Shown here: piece by piece, positions 43,994-57,428 of the stretch
Numbering within the stretch: position 1 is the stretch's first letter
Layout of the letters: each line of letters opens with the position of its first letter
Assembly: GCA_963693315.1 (NCBI GenBank)
Contig: OY856186.1
Location: 303,620,586 to 303,684,585, forward strand
DNA: 64,000 bases
Source of the DNA: Diogma glabrata
Lineage: Eukaryota; Arthropoda; Insecta; Diptera; Cylindrotomidae
Direction: 5' to 3'
The notes under the pieces: model-generated
The model's database searches: none
Told to the model about the DNA's origin: nothing
Seen by the model: only the letters and a program-made list of their open reading frames with translations
Translations under genes and position numbers: made by a program

Positions 43994-45595
43994 TGTTATT
44001 ATGGTTTTCCATATTATTCACTGTTTGTGTGCTTTTGTCACTTTTGAATTAAAATGCAATCTTTAAAAATATACTTTTACTGTTTATTTTTAAATTTATT
44101 TATAATAATATAAACTTCCTTATAGTAACAATTTGATTTTAATTTTACAGAATATCGATTTCGACTTACGTCATCCTCAGTTCTTAAATTATTATTACAA
44201 TTTTTGCTTAAACTATTACTTTAGACTAAACTATTAGTTTTAGTGTTGATTTTATCATTTAAAATATTGTTATTGTTTTTATGTTTATCTATTTCTATTT
44301 CTTCCAATCTATCTAGATTTTGTCCTTTTCTTTTTTTATGTTATGTTTTTAACCATATTAAATTTGTGTTGATATTGGTGTATTTGTGTTTTTCTATTTT
44401 CAAATGTTGAGCATATCTGGATTTTGGATCGCTTTTGTTAATTTCATTGGTGTGCTCGATAAATCTTTTTTTGAAGGACATCCCCGTCTGGCCTATGTAA
44501 AATTTACTGCAGTCGTCACAGGTAAGCTTATAAACACCTGTGTCTAAGCTTTGGGTTTTTTTAGTTTTTAGGTAGTTTTCTATTTTATTTTTGTTTTTGT
44601 AAGCCGCAATATATCCATATTTTTTTAAAGTTTTTTGCATTATTTTGAATGTTGTTCTATTGTAAGTTACAACTACGTAGTTTTTACCTGCTAAGTTTTC
44701 TTCATTCTTCAACGTTGTTAGGGTTCCCAAATTTTTCTTGTTTTAATATTTTCTATTTAATGTGTCAATCATTTCATTTTTATATCCATTTTTACTGGCT
44801 ATGTATTTTATATTGTTTAGCTCGTCTTGATAATTTTCAGCGTTCATCGGTATAGTGTTCAATCTAATGATCATGTGGTTGTAGGCAGCTAGTTTATGTT
44901 GGTATGGATGATGTGATTTGATATTTATTGTTTGATCCGTTTGGGGTTGGTTTTCGGAATATTTTGAATGTGTGTTTTGAATCTGCATTTTTGATTGATA
45001 AATCCAAAAAGTTTATTGTGTTATTTTCCTCATTTTCTAACGTGAATTTAATGGAAGGTTCTATGCTGTTTATGTATTGGTGTAATAGATTAAGCTGTCT
45101 ATTTGTTCCTTTGAATAATAAAATTATATCATCAACGTAGCGATACCAATAAATGATATTTTCTTTGTGTGGATTTGAGTTATTATGTATATATTTTGTT
45201 TCAAAATCGTTGAGATATATTTCAGTTAATGTTCCAGATAGTGGGCTACCCATAGGTAATCCTTCTGTTTGTTGATAATACTCATTGTTATGTGTGAAAT
45301 AGTTTTCTTTTGTTATTTCGGTTATTTTGTTTATTATTTCTTGGGTATCTGTTGGGTTTAAACCATTTTTATTAACATATTTTTTGTTATATTTATTGTA
45401 TCTTTTATTGGTATCTTGGAATACATGTTGGAAATGATACCCACTAATTGGGGTCAAAAAAGCTTTTTTTACCCCTCGCAATTCCCATCCCCTAAAACAT
45501 ACAGAAATAAAATTATTTGAGACTTCGTTGTAATTGTCGTTAAAAATATGCCAAACTGTCTTTCTCTGTGAATTTTTATTAAATTTGTTTGTCAA
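43994..45595 (-). pseudogene. PLE2, third copy: RT palm, GIY-YIG and 3' end
   Basis: This is the longest PLE2 copy. On the minus strand, 45430-44990 is a clean RT segment: EYYQQTEGLPMGSPLSGTLT, WYRYVDDIILLF (catalytic YVDD), INFLDLSIKNADSKHTFKIF. A frameshift near 44990 leads to ENYQDELNNIKYIASKNGYK, and another near 44740 to the GIY-YIG block LDTGVYKLTCDDCSKFYIGQTG. The 3' noncoding part has the hammerhead-like motif at 44145-44187 and the tail shared with 28320-28390. At about 45440-45500 foreign-looking sequence with TACCCCTCGCAATTCCCATC interrupts the upstream RT. Not functional as it stands. Confidence 0.87.
44145..44187 (-). ncRNA. hammerhead-ribozyme-like motif, PLE2 third copy
   Basis: Same core (CUGAGGA, GAC/GUC stem, GAAA) as at 20498-20541. 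Stem I carries one substitution (UUCUG for UUCUU), so it pairs over fewer bases in this older copy. Confidence 0.5.
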
Positions 45596-46651
45596 TCAAC
45601 GTCGGGGATAGGAAGGGGCGAGGATAGGAAGGGGAGGGTAACGGTCTGAAAGTTGCACTCTTTTGATAATAACTTAAAAATTAGGCAACACAAAATTCCC
45701 AAGAAATTGCAATGTTTCAAAAATCAAGTGCTCTTTTCTTTCAAATAACACCCCCCCAAACCCCCACTTGATCGTGTTTTTACCCCTTTTAATTCCCATC
45801 CCCTTAATAAATATAATTATGAATATATATATGACACTTTTAAATATTTCCAATAAAAAACTTACTAATTTTTCTATTATACATTTTAAGATTTTCGATC
45901 ACTATAGTTTCGGAGCTATTCGTGGCAAGAAAATATAAGAAATCGTTATTGTTCAAAATTATACGATAAAAGTGGGGTGTCAAAAGATAAAACAAATGTT
46001 TAAGGAATACTGAAGTGCAGCCCTTTCATATTAGGGTATGATATTACTTTACTCTAATTGTTTCTATTAGTGTCCAAAAAACATTCCAGGAACCATTTTA
46101 TTTCAGGTAAACGCTTATAGTTTGTATAATTACAACTGAAACGAGCTGATACTTTTCAATTCAACTGTTCTTATTGATCCATAAAACTTCTTAGAAAACC
46201 TCTCCGTTTAATCTTAATACTCCTTTTCAATAATTACAACTTTTGGGAAAACCCGACATTTAGTCTAACACGTCCTGATATTTTTCAACCCAACTGTTCC
46301 AACTAGTTTATCAATTTTCTTAGAGAACGTCCTCAATTAGTCTAAAAGCACCTATAAAAGAAGCAAAACCTAACTTTTTGTATAAACAAAATTTTTACGC
46401 GAACAAACAATGTAACGACATTTCTATATCAATATTCAATTTTCCCTATTTGTCTCTTTAAAAAGTGTAAGTAACCTTGGTCTTTAAAACAACATAACAA
46501 AAATAAGAAAAAAATATTAGATTTAAATTTGATTTCTGATCTGATTTGATTTAAGTCAGATTTAAATCTGAGAGCACCATAATTAAAAAAATACATTTTT
46601 TCTTCAAAACGACAACATTATAACAACAACAAAAACTGGGAAAATAAAACA
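45596..46651. other. unassigned DNA with G-rich and imperfect direct repeats
   Basis: AGGAAGGGG-type repeats at 45605-45640, a run with TTACCCCTTTTAATTCCCATCCC near 45780 similar to 45470-45500, and two imperfect 125-bp direct repeats around CTGATACTTTTCAATTCAAC (about 46145) and CTGATATTTTTCAACCCAAC (about 46270). No gene. Confidence 0.5.
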
Positions 46652-46653
46652 AT

Positions 46654-48533
46654 CCCAAGCAACAAAATAAGTCGAAAATTGGTAACATTGTATTTAAAAT
46701 TCGACTTAAAGGTTATAAAACCTTAATAATTAGATGTAAAATTACATCGAATCGACATCGAATCGACCAATGTGGGGAAAAATTCGACGTCGATTCGACG
46801 TAATTTTAGGGGTAAAATATTCTATTTAGGTATTTTTCTTCCTACTTTTTCTCCCTATTTAAGTAAATTTCTCCCTAATTTAGGAAGATTCCACGTAAAC
46901 TCGACGTCGATTTAGGTTGTTTTGCACCTATTTTCAACCTAATTAGTTGTAAGTTACCTACTAGGTAATATTATAAGCAATTTTATCTTCTCTTTTACCA
47001 ATTCTAAAATAATATGTATTTGGGCATCTCATGTCAAACTCGAAAAAGATAAAAAAAAGTAATTTTCACTTAATATATAATTTATAATAAATTTTAATTT
47101 TATATTTCGCAATAAAATGGTTTAAAAATGAATTTTTATAACGAAAAAAATATTATTGATAAACTTTAGGATTGTACTTCTAAAAATATTAATGGGCTTC
47201 AAAAAAAATAAATAATACAAAAATATATTTTTTTCATTTCTTTGAAAATAATTTTCTTTTACCAAAAATCTCACTTACATAACAATATGGCGGAGTAATA
47301 CTTTAAACAAAAATAAGTTTGAATATGGTGGACTAAGCAAAATCTACTTTAAAGTAAATTTCACATAATTTTTCGACTTTAAAGAAATTTTTTCTTAATT
47401 TTAAGTCGACAATAACCTAAATTAGGTCGCAATCTTTTATTTAAGAAATTTCTACTTAAGCTGGTAACATTCTACCAAATTGGTTGCATTTGAATTTCTA
47501 CGCGTTCTATTTTAGTGAATTTCTACCTATTGGTACACCAGCATCGTTTTGTATAAAAATTTAAGTATTGTTGCTGCTAATTGCACAAGTATATTGGCAT
47601 ATACAATTAAACTTTTTTATGGAGATTTAATTTTCCATTGTCTATTGAATTTCTTTCTAAAACCCAATATGTGTTTCATTATAGAATAATAAATATAACC
47701 CAAATATATATGAATATCTCATAATTATTTAATCTTTAGTCGATAATTTTATAAAGGGTACAAATAATGAATGAAATTACTCAGTTTCATTATTTAAAAT
47801 ATAACTTTGGTTTAATTTGTTAATAATTAATAAAAATTCTATCTAATATGTAAATACAAATTAAATTTACAAAAATTGCATCAAACAAAATTGTACATCA
47901 TCCTTCAAAAAAATGTTTTTCCCAATATTTGTAATTACAGCAATAAGATATTACGTATAATTTTTTTTGCTAAATTACATCCTTTAAATAGGTAACTTAT
48001 TTCTTATTTAAGTAAATTTTTACTAATTTTCGAAAATGAGGTCGACAATAAAATAGTATTTTTGGTATAATCGACTTATAGCTTAGTTTTTAAGTTATTT
48101 TCTACCAAATATTTGATTATAAATTTCCTTACAAGGCTTAAACTTACTATGAAGTGGAAAATTGGGTAAAATTAGGTGTAATTTTCCTTGTTTTATAACT
48201 TAGAAAAAATGTTATTTGAGGTTGAAAATAGGTGAAAAATGTGGTAAAACTCTCCTCATTTTGCGACTAAATTACGTGTTCAAAATAAAATTGACTTTGA
48301 GGTTGATATTAGGTAAAAATTAGGTATAGGTGTGTGCCGGTTTTGACTTAAATTCTACTATTATTTTGATATAATTTTTTTGGGCGAAAAATACGTATAA
48401 TCAACCTAATTAACTACCTATAAGTAAAATTTATTTGAAAGTCAAGAAAACTGGTTGAATCGACGTAATTTTGACATAATTAGGTAAATTTACACCAAAC
48501 TGTAGTTAAAAATCACCTATTGTGTTGCTTGGG
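46654..48533. mobile_element. CCCA-type TIR element C2 (about 1.88 kb)
   Basis: Ends CCCAAGCAACA and, on the other strand, CCCAAGCAACA, with AT on both sides (46652-46653, 48534-48535). Subterminal parts are filled with TCGACTTAAATTAGG-like motifs in both orientations (about 46680-47000 and 47950-48500); the middle is plain AT-rich DNA with no transposase. The CCCA end and the 2-bp AT duplication agree with C1 at 38204-38835. Confidence 0.75.
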
Positions 48534-49989
48534 ATAATCTATGCATAGAAACGTATGTATGTTTGTATACTGGAATTACTATTTGGAAGTTCTATTTGGA
48601 ATACAATTTGAAGAAATAAAAAAGTCAACATAAATAAAATTTGAAATACATATTATGCCATTTATGAAAAGTTAAAATTGGGAATGACATACCCCTAATA
48701 CTGTTTTTACGCGAACCTTTTTAACACGTATTTTATCTTACGCGATTCTACAAAATTATTAAGTTCTTTTTTAACGCGCGATGTAACTTGATTTAACGTG
48801 ATTTCTAAAATTCACCAAAATAATTAAAGATAGGTTACATACTCCAGATCAGATAAGAAATACAAACGAAACCAGTTTTCCTGCGAACGATAATCAGAAT
48901 ATACATGACTATGTCCGAGAATATTTCCAGTGAGCTCACGGTAAGATAGAGCGATATTTAAGCAAATTATCAACCAAAAAATATTATAATTTTTTTTTTA
49001 CTCTGACACTTCAGAGAATATTTAAACTTTTACTAGTAAATCGGACTATGATGTTTCCATCAAAGAAATATGTAATTTTTGACACATAATCTGTCCATTA
49101 GACCGCAAAAAGGATAACCTAAGTCACAACTACAATTTTTGTGAACTGAAAATTAAAAGCTCCGTAGATTCTAGACAACACACCAGGTCATCACCAATAA
49201 TTACGAGTAATGGATGCATCCTGGATCAATGCAACACCAACATCAACAAATAATTGTAAGGTTAGTGTAAATTATTTGCTCAAAAGTAGTGAAATATTTC
49301 AGTCAGACTAATTTTCAAGTTGAATTTTTTAAGAGGAAATTAATTTAAATTAAAAATTTGAAAAATATATTCCATTCACAATAAATAGTTCAAGCATTAT
49401 TTTTTTGTCGATTGTGGAGTTATTACGTGCTTTCCAAGTTCTAATTTCCATTTTAAGTTTGACTATACATAATTTGTAAAAATATAAAAGCTTTTCTTGT
49501 CGCCAGTAATGGACCAATAGTGGAGCAGTTTAACAACCTTGTTTGGGATACTGTATTTTGATCCACTTTCACGGTTACCTTTAGAAGGTCGCACGTTGTA
49601 TCTATTGGTGCTAACTAGAACCAACCATAAATTTAATACAATTAACAAAAGGTTTGCAATGTTTAACAAATGATTTGAATATCGCACTAAATTTTAGTTG
49701 ATGCTATAAAAACAACTTTGTTGAATTAATATTATAGAATACACCAACGTACTTTTTGAATGAAGGAATATCGCTACTTTGATGATTCTTTATAAATACT
49801 TTACTGATAAAGAACTTCCATGGCGATTCCTGATAAAAGACAGTCATGGAGATCAAATTGATTTTAGCTTAGACTACAAGCCTCGTATGCCACACTATAG
49901 TTACAGTATTAAGGGTTCACATAACAAGGAATAGAACATGAAAGGGTTTGACAAAAATCAATTTATTGTACCGACCGATCTCAAAGTTA

Positions 49990-50065
49990 CTTAATTAAAA
50001 CAATTTATCTTTTTAGCTGAAATGGCTGAAAAAGTGCGCTAAAAAGATAATTTGTTTTAATTAAG
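49990..50065. repeat. 76-nt hairpin (28-bp stem, 20-nt loop)
   Basis: CTTAATTAAAACAATTTATC... and its near-exact complement at 50038-50065 pair over 28 positions with one mismatch; the loop is TGAAATGGCTGAAAAAGTGC. Size and shape are those of a pre-miRNA or of a tiny fold-back element. The stem is very AT-rich, which speaks for caution. Confidence 0.6.
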
Positions 50066-51954
50066 GTATAGAATAGTTGTTTTAAAGCGTGATTCTTTCA
50101 ATATTGTTGAACATTCTTAGAATTCACAAACGGCGAGTATTTGTCCTGAAATGTATCTTGCCCTGAAGTCCTCGAGTCCTTGATCGCATACAAATTCTTA
50201 TGATTCAGTGTGTTAGTATATCCAGGAATTATTATTACCGTCCTTGGTTTTACTGGAAATTATCAGCAAAGAATCGAAATGGATTTTGCCCGAAGCCAAA
50301 ATTCAAGTTTAACGCTGGATTGTAGCTAGGTTTTAGCATTATATTAACTGTGGACTGTGAAATTAACTATAAACAAATTTATATTCATCACAAAATTTTT
50401 ATTTTTAATTGGTTAATAACACCAATCACAAACTACAGTTCGCATGTTAAAACCCATCCTGTTTGTAAGCCTTTTATGAAAGTTGTTCATTGAAACCAAT
50501 AATATTTCGTTAGATATTTTTAAAACGTTTTTTTAAAGAGAAAGAACTTCCACGGGTCAGCTTTAATTTCTGCCATCGTCAATTTGATGTATACTATATG
50601 AGCTTACTTTTTTTGAACTTACTTTTTTATCTCTTCATATACGAGCAATCAGTTTTTAACAATCTAATATACATATTTTATCTAATAATGATACAATCTA
50701 TGGTTAGTATAAATTTATAACTTAAAAAAAAACAATAGTTAAATATTGTTTAATATTTCAAAATTAATTTCATTTAAACAATGCACCCTTCATTCACGTA
50801 ACATCGGAAAAAGGGTATATATATATATTTATAATCCACAACATTCATATATCACACTTAGATATCGAATATTATTCAGATTTTTTTTACTAAAAATAGT
50901 TATAAAATAAAATGATGAATATAATATATGTACGTATATACTTATGTACGAATATGAATATGCAACGTTTTTAACAACAAATCATTTAAAAGGTGAACTA
51001 TTTATATTAATAGACTCACCGATATATTTTTCTTTAACTAGTTACTGTAGTGTTAAGGGTTCGAGGCATAACTTAGATAAATATAAAAAATTTAATTTTA
51101 TTAGAATTAAAATTCTGTTTTGTAATAAATTTTAGTAGATCACCTGCTTGTTTCTTTTGATAGATCATAAATTTATATGCGGATTAATTAGGGATGTTTT
51201 GTTTTATTATTTTAATGGAAGAGATTTGTTGTGTAGATAGAAATAAATGTGTAATATTAATTTTGATAGAAGTTGAAGAAGCTTGACATGTATTTAGTAA
51301 GAGTTGGAAATAAAATTAAATGATTAAAACTATCAACAAAATACCTTACAGTGGAGTTTGATAAAGATGATAAGGTTGGTCTTGTAGAAAAACGGACATT
51401 TTTGACAGAATTTCATAACGTGGATGGTGTAAAAGTAAATCAAATAATGCAATATTACTATATGCATTTTAAACAACACTCCAATTGTCAATAGGTAAGT
51501 AAAGTTTTCTTTACCCCTTCCTATTCTTGGTTGTTCATGGCTTTTTATCAAATTTCCTCAGGTTTTGAAATTGTGTGGGTATTTTTAAAAACGCACATTT
51601 CAGACCAAATTTCAAAATCCTTAGTGTTGAAAATTCAATATAGATTTAACCATTACCGTTATTAAGTCGTATTTGAAAAACACCCTCCTCGGAAAATGCA
51701 AGAAATACGCATTAATCAGGCATAATACAAAATTCCCGTTCAAAAAATTGTACATAACGTACATTTCATGCCCATGATGTGCAGCATACCGTGCACATGT
51801 AGTAAAACGAAATATGGCTGGTTTCATAACCTTTATAAAAGGGCTGGTTTCATTTATCTTTTTTAAATACAATATGACTTTCATAATAATAAATTGATGT
51901 ATATTATCTTATTTTCATTAAAATTATGTGCAAAAGAATTTTTGTGAAAATAAT

Positions 51955-52800
51955 GAAAAAAAACACAAAAAGCAAACGGGTACAAAGAACAATTTTTAAT
52001 TTTACAATTAACAATTAATTTTAGTTTAAAAAAATTGTTATATGTTTTTATTAACTTAATTTTTTTATAATATTAAGAAAATTATGGAAAATAAATTTAT
52101 TTTTTTTTTATATGTAAGTCTAATATTTAAATTTTTTGATTTTCGATTTTTTTTTCAATTATTTATTTTGATTTATTGATTACATAAAAACGTATGTACA
52201 TAAAGTATATTAATGCTACTAAAATCAACTGCTAGTTAATTTAAAATATAAAGCTTTTTTAAATGAGTTTTTAGATACATTTCAATCAAAATAGCTTTAA
52301 AACTATCCACCATCAACTTCTGTGGCTACTACAATCAAACTATACCACACGTAATTTCTGATTGTCAACATAGAAAATTTGAAGGTGGACTGTTGGAGTT
52401 AAGTAGGCTGTCTTTGAATGCTGTTAATTGGTTGGACAATCTTGACATTAATTTATAATCAATTTCAAGATTTTTAAATATATCCCATACGAATAAATAA
52501 ATAATCAACTTCAGCGAACTATGTGACAAATAATTATTCTCTATAGCTTCACATATCAGAAAATGTTGGAAAGATCTTGGCATTATTATTAGTATAATAA
52601 AAACAAATACAATAAACAAACGGGCACTTTGAATAATTCATTTTATAGTGATTTAAAACAACAATTTTTTATCATAATATTATTATCATTATCATAATAT
52701 TAAGAAAATTATGCAAAATTAGTACTATATTTTACGCATAAGGTTAACATTTAAATTTTCTGATTTCTAATTTTTTGTCTTTTAAATTGTATCGTTAAAA
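51955..52800. repeat. diverged direct repeat pair
   Basis: 51955-52170 and 52590-52800 share order and phrases (CAAACGGG, ACAATTTTT, AATATTAAGAAAATTATG, TAAATTTTTTGATTT). They are spaced by about 640 bp and look like an old tandem duplication. Confidence 0.55.
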
Positions 52801-54170
52801 AAATAGACGCTTCATTTAGAAATGCTATCATACACATACATTTTCAATTTACCACTTAAAAATAAATCGAGAAATTACACAAATATTAAACCTTACATAT
52901 CCGTTAAAAATTGATGATTCATCCAAAAACTAAATCTTACCTGAATATCATATAAAAACCAATTGTACCTTAAACACTCACACCTATCTACATTCATCAT
53001 GATTAGAACTTAATTTTTTTTACCTGTATCATAAGTAATCAACAATGAAAATATAAATAAATAATAAAATATAAGAAGCAAATTTATAAAACGAATATGT
53101 AATTACGTTGAACGAAATGGAGGGTGGATAAAAGGTATAATGTTCAATAAAAGAAGATAAATGGATTAACACCGAAAAAAATTAGAAGGGGATTTTATTA
53201 GATTTGAACGAAATCAATAAAATTATTTGAATAAAAACTTCAAGGTGTGATGTAAAATAAATTACCTATTTTAATACGTTTGTAAGATATATTTTGCATT
53301 CAAAATCCTCAAAAAATTTCAAAAATTTTAGCGTTCTATGACTGCATATTATAATACGGGGTGACGAAGCTATATAATGAAAATGAACGCCAATCTAACG
53401 GTCGGACATAATTTTTAAGCCAGGTAGTTTCTGAAAATGTAATTTGCAGTTGTACGACAAATATGTTTGTAAATGAGACAAATCCATGAAGTGATTAAGG
53501 GTCTGGAGACATTTTAGTCTAAAACTTTGAAACGTTATTAAAGTTCGTATGGAACACAATATTTTAACAAAACCTATTAATTTTATATGTTTAGATATAT
53601 TTCTATTACCATTTTAATATTGAGACTCCAAAGAAGCTATAGAATCACACGTAACCTCCATTCAGCATAGTCTCATTTTGCATCCGAATTAAACCTGTAC
53701 ATAACTACGCCTCTTACAGGGTTCAAAGAAGAGGTCTGTAGAAGCTTGAGAGAGCTTATCCCAAACTGACACTGTTGACGTGGAACTACTTTTTGGTTCT
53801 GGTTTCTTAGGCTTGAGCAGAGAGATTATTTTCCGGATTAGGCGCTATATTAATTAGGACCAAGACCTTAATATTGTCCAAACGCTTAGCTAAGATCTTA
53901 TTCCTGAACTAATCGCCACTATTTATTTTGATTATTCTAAAACTTGTAATTAATGATGTGTATTTTTAAATTAACAAAGCTGTGAATAATATAATATTTT
54001 AAGCCTTTTTTTTATTTAATTTGACAAATTTGGAGAAAATTGATTAATATAACAAAATCGATTATTTTTTAAGGAAAACCCGATTCTTTATTAATAGATG
54101 TTTCATGTTAAGAAACAGTCGATTAATTCATCGTCCGTATCATCCGAAGTAAGAATAAGCTAAAGGGCCA

Positions 54171-54217
54171 AGCCTAGCCCAAGCCCGCCCGCAGCTTTTG
54201 GGTTTGGGCTAGGCTTG
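54171..54217. repeat. GC-rich hairpin
   Basis: AAGCCTAGCCCAAGCCC and GGGTTTGGGCTAGGCTT pair across a short loop, a GC-rich island in AT-rich DNA. No promoter or RNA family recognised. Confidence 0.65.
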
Positions 54218-54569
54218 ACATTTTTAAACGACCCAAGCAATCAGGCAAATCAGACATGGGCCAGGTCTATCAAACCAATAGCTAAAAAATTATTTCACTA
54301 AAAGCTACAAGAGAGGTTTTGGAAAGAAAAACAAGTATAAAAATAAAGATAAACAAAATAAACATAAAGATAACATAATGTCCACATGTTAACAATGCAT
54401 TAGCCATGCAAATAACGCGTAATATAATAAACTGAATTTTGGTTCAGTCTAGGCATTTATAGCTGGCTCAGACTGAAACCGAAGTTAACTAGCCAAGGCT
54501 TAAGCGTGTCCAAGTTTGGTTTGTTGTTTAATATTTGTAGCTCCTACCCGTGATAGTATCAAAAAATCA

Positions 54570-54780
54570 AACTATCGAATCGTGTTATAGAACCGAAAAT
54601 CAGTAGACCGAAAGCTCAAACCACCGAATTTCATATCATCGAATGGTTTTGAAATTAAAAAATCATTAGATGCAAATATTATTTCACCGAAAATTCATTT
54701 CGTCGAAAAGTCATTCCATCGAAACATCACATCACTTAAAATATTGAAATTGAAAATTTAATTCATAAAATCGAAAAATC
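54570..54780. repeat. degenerate 14-17-bp minisatellite based on ATCGAAA
   Basis: Repeated phrases such as CACCGAAAATTCATTT, CGTCGAAAAGTCATTC and CATCGAAACATCAC follow one another for about 200 bp with variable spacers. No gene. Confidence 0.6.
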
Positions 54781-54785
54781 ACTTA

Positions 54786-55021
54786 TACCGCATTCACAGC
54801 GACATAGCAAATTAGTAGATAGTATATTATAATTTGCATCTTGGCATATTTAATATGAGTTTAAAACGTAAATTGTAATTTGAATCGTAAGTATTTGAAT
54901 CGTTTGTAATGGTAGTATAAGCCTAGATATCAAATTAGTTGCAAGATTTTAAAATAAAAAGTGTTTACAGCACAGATTTAAATTACATCTACTAATTTGC
55001 TATGTCGCTGTGAATGCGGTA
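54786..55021. mobile_element. 236-bp MITE with 35-bp perfect inverted ends
   Basis: Both ends begin TACCGCATTCACAGCGACAT and agree over 35 bases. TTA stands on both sides (54783-54785, 55022-55024), so a Harbinger-type 3-bp duplication fits best. No coding capacity. Confidence 0.85.
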
Positions 55022-55024
55022 TTA

Positions 55025-56684
55025 AACGGAGTTTATAAAATAGAGTAAAGAAATCGAAATATTATCGAAATATCCTAACATCGTAAATTTTCTATATAAC
55101 GAATAAATTATTACATAGGAAAATAGCGTATACCCTATACTCAGTGCTATAGACATATTGTAAATGCAAATGTCATATGCGGATGTATATATAAAATTAT
55201 CATATCAAAAACATCCTTGAACAGATTAGTTTTAAGATATCGAAAGGAGTACAGGTAGGAAGACACTTGTCGAGAAAGGACATAACCTAGAAAAGAAGGA
55301 CTGGTCCTCCCTAAAGGGGGACGATTGGTTAACTTAATATGTATGTATGTTTAATGTTATAGTTATGACAAATAATAAATCAATGTCTCTGAATATTCAC
55401 AGATATCATGTAAACTAGACTTTAGGTTAAGGTTTACATAACTAAGGATTCTTTAATTTAAGATTCCTTTTAAATGTTTCCAACCATATCTTTGAATTGA
55501 AAAAATTCAAATTACTTCCTTAGTTACTTGAGTTCAATTACTCATAAAAATCCCGAACAGTTAAAACTTTCCCAAAATGTTGTCTAAAAATGCTAGCGCA
55601 TATATGGCAATAATTTTGACCAATTCTCACTCATTGATTTCGCATTGATTGGAAGCTTGGAAGCTTGGATTGGAAGAGTCTATATATTTGGAAAAATACC
55701 CAAAACACTATCACATGTTAATTTTAAAGAACAAGATCCAAACTCTTAATTGTCTAAAGTGAAAACTATAAAACTAAATCATCACAGTTAGCTAAATAAA
55801 GTAATCCTAATGACCTATATAGGTAGCCAAACATATTTCCGTTAAATAATTAATCCCGAATGAAAAATTCAAGAATCTACAAAATCATACATAAAATTTT
55901 TCCATTTTAATTTTCTTTTAATTATCATTCGTTCGTTTTTTATTTAATTAAAAAAAATTTTACAAAAAGAAAATGAAAATTGTGATAAAATAAATTTTCA
56001 ATGTAATTTTGTTTTTGTAGAAAATATAAAATAAATGTTATCGTTAAAATGACAAAATCATAAAAAAGCTTTATCTTAAATTTTAGTTTTATTTTAATGA
56101 GAATTTTTTCTTTAACTTTTTTTTTATTAATAAAATAATGAAACTTTTGGTTTTTTTTTGTTGGTTTCTTTTACTTTCATCAAGTTATTATTGTTTTGGA
56201 TTTTTATAAATAATGGCTGTGTTAATTAGAACATTTTTATTTTTTTCCATAGTGTGCGGTTGGCATAATGAAGTAGCCAGCAGTATAATCTTTGATGAAG
56301 TTTATGCAACTTTATGAGTATTTTATAACAAGTTTCCACCGAGACGACAATAGTAATGTATTTAAAACACAGAAAGAACCATATTTTGTTTTTGAAAATT
56401 GTCAAAACAGAAAAAAATTCAGAATAGTGAGTTAAGAGTCTATTAAAAACTAGAGTTTACCATATTACGTTCCAAAAGAATTATTGGATGATTGAACCAC
56501 TGACAATGTTGGTTTAGATGGAATGTAGTACCCTGTGATATATGTAAAGCAGTTCTTACTGTACAAGTCAAATTCTTGGTCACAGTTGATATTAATTAGT
56601 TTAAGAAAGTTGAGAGGAATTTCAGACTGTTTTGAGGCAGCCCAAGGTCAAAATTAGAGAAAAAAGAGTAACATTTTCTCATTA
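55025..56684. other. AT-rich DNA, no gene seen
   Basis: Homopolymer-rich and full of stops. No family resemblance in any frame. Confidence 0.5.
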
Positions 56685-56865
56685 TCTTATATATTAATAC
56701 GCTAACGCAAAATTTTGTGGAGCCCAAGGCTTTTTTATTCGAATTTTGATTGATTTCAAATTTTCAGTGCTAACTGATATTACTGTGACTTAGGTCTGGG
56801 ATTGGGATTGGGATTTTTCGGATCATAAATAAAAAAGTTATTATATACGAAAAACTTTTTATATA
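56685..56865. repeat. dispersed repeat R1, copy 2
   Basis: Reverse complement of 15130-15305 with moderate divergence. It precedes the Helitron fragment by about 200 bp. Confidence 0.7.
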
Positions 56866-57090
56866 CATATGCATTATAAGTTTGCTTACATACAAAAACG
56901 AAATTTAAAATTTATTTTATTTTTTTATATTTTCTTTTTTATATATTAGCTATCGAACAACAAACAACGAACAACAAAAACGAAACTTAAAAATTTATTT
57001 TCTTTTTTATATTTATTTTTTCTCAGTTTATTTATTTCTTTAGAAGTGAATAAACGTACATTTATTTCATTTCGAAACGTAATTTCATTT

Positions 57091-57135
57091 CGAAGTTTTT
57101 CTTATGCGTGAGATAGGTTTTGAGTTAGATCGTGT
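57091..57135. repeat. displaced 44-bp copy of Helitron coding sequence
   Basis: The stretch containing GAAGTTTTTCTTATGCGTGA and GGTTTTGAGTTAGATCGTGT is identical to 58217-58261 inside the Rep gene (MREIGFELDRV). Here it stands 0.3 kb upstream of the gene with unrelated flanks, so it is a duplicated or copied scrap. Confidence 0.85.
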
Positions 57136-57428
57136 TATCGTGTTATTTTTTTATATTTTCTTTTTTATATTTTCTTTGGTAGTGGGTAGTAATAAACGTA
57201 TTGTATGCGTTCTAATAAAATTTCAGTGTATTTCATTTCAGTCGTCTTTTGTCTTTGTACATGGAAGGTTTTCGATATTATTTCGATTATTTTGTTTATT
57301 GATTTAAAGATATTTGATAATTGATATAAAGATATTTGATATTGATATAAAGATATTTTGTTTATCGATATAAAAATTGATATTATTTGTTTTATATTTT
57401 TGATATATTGATATATTTATTTATTTCG

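Larger units (their letters stand above)
48536..54150. other. long AT-rich stretch without supported genes
   Basis: About 5.6 kb with no frame showing family resemblance. Near 48690-48800 are TACGCGAACC and TTAACACG phrases similar in style to pogo-group termini, possibly a scrap. A short hairpin lies at 49990-50065 and a diverged direct repeat pair at 51955-52170 and 52590-52800 (separate entries). A frame at 51333-51551 and one at 49463-49687 look random. Confidence 0.5.

Noticed and set aside
46654..48533. Possible host gene with conserved TCGACTTAAATTAGG motifs
   Set aside because: The motifs are short, occur in both orientations near both ends and are not coding; they fit subterminal repeats of a TIR element.
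51333..51551. Frame pair at 51.35-51.55 kb, including a plus-strand stretch VEFDKDDKVGLVEKRTFL
   Set aside because: Looked protein-like, but it is short, has no ATG or splice context I could support and no known family.
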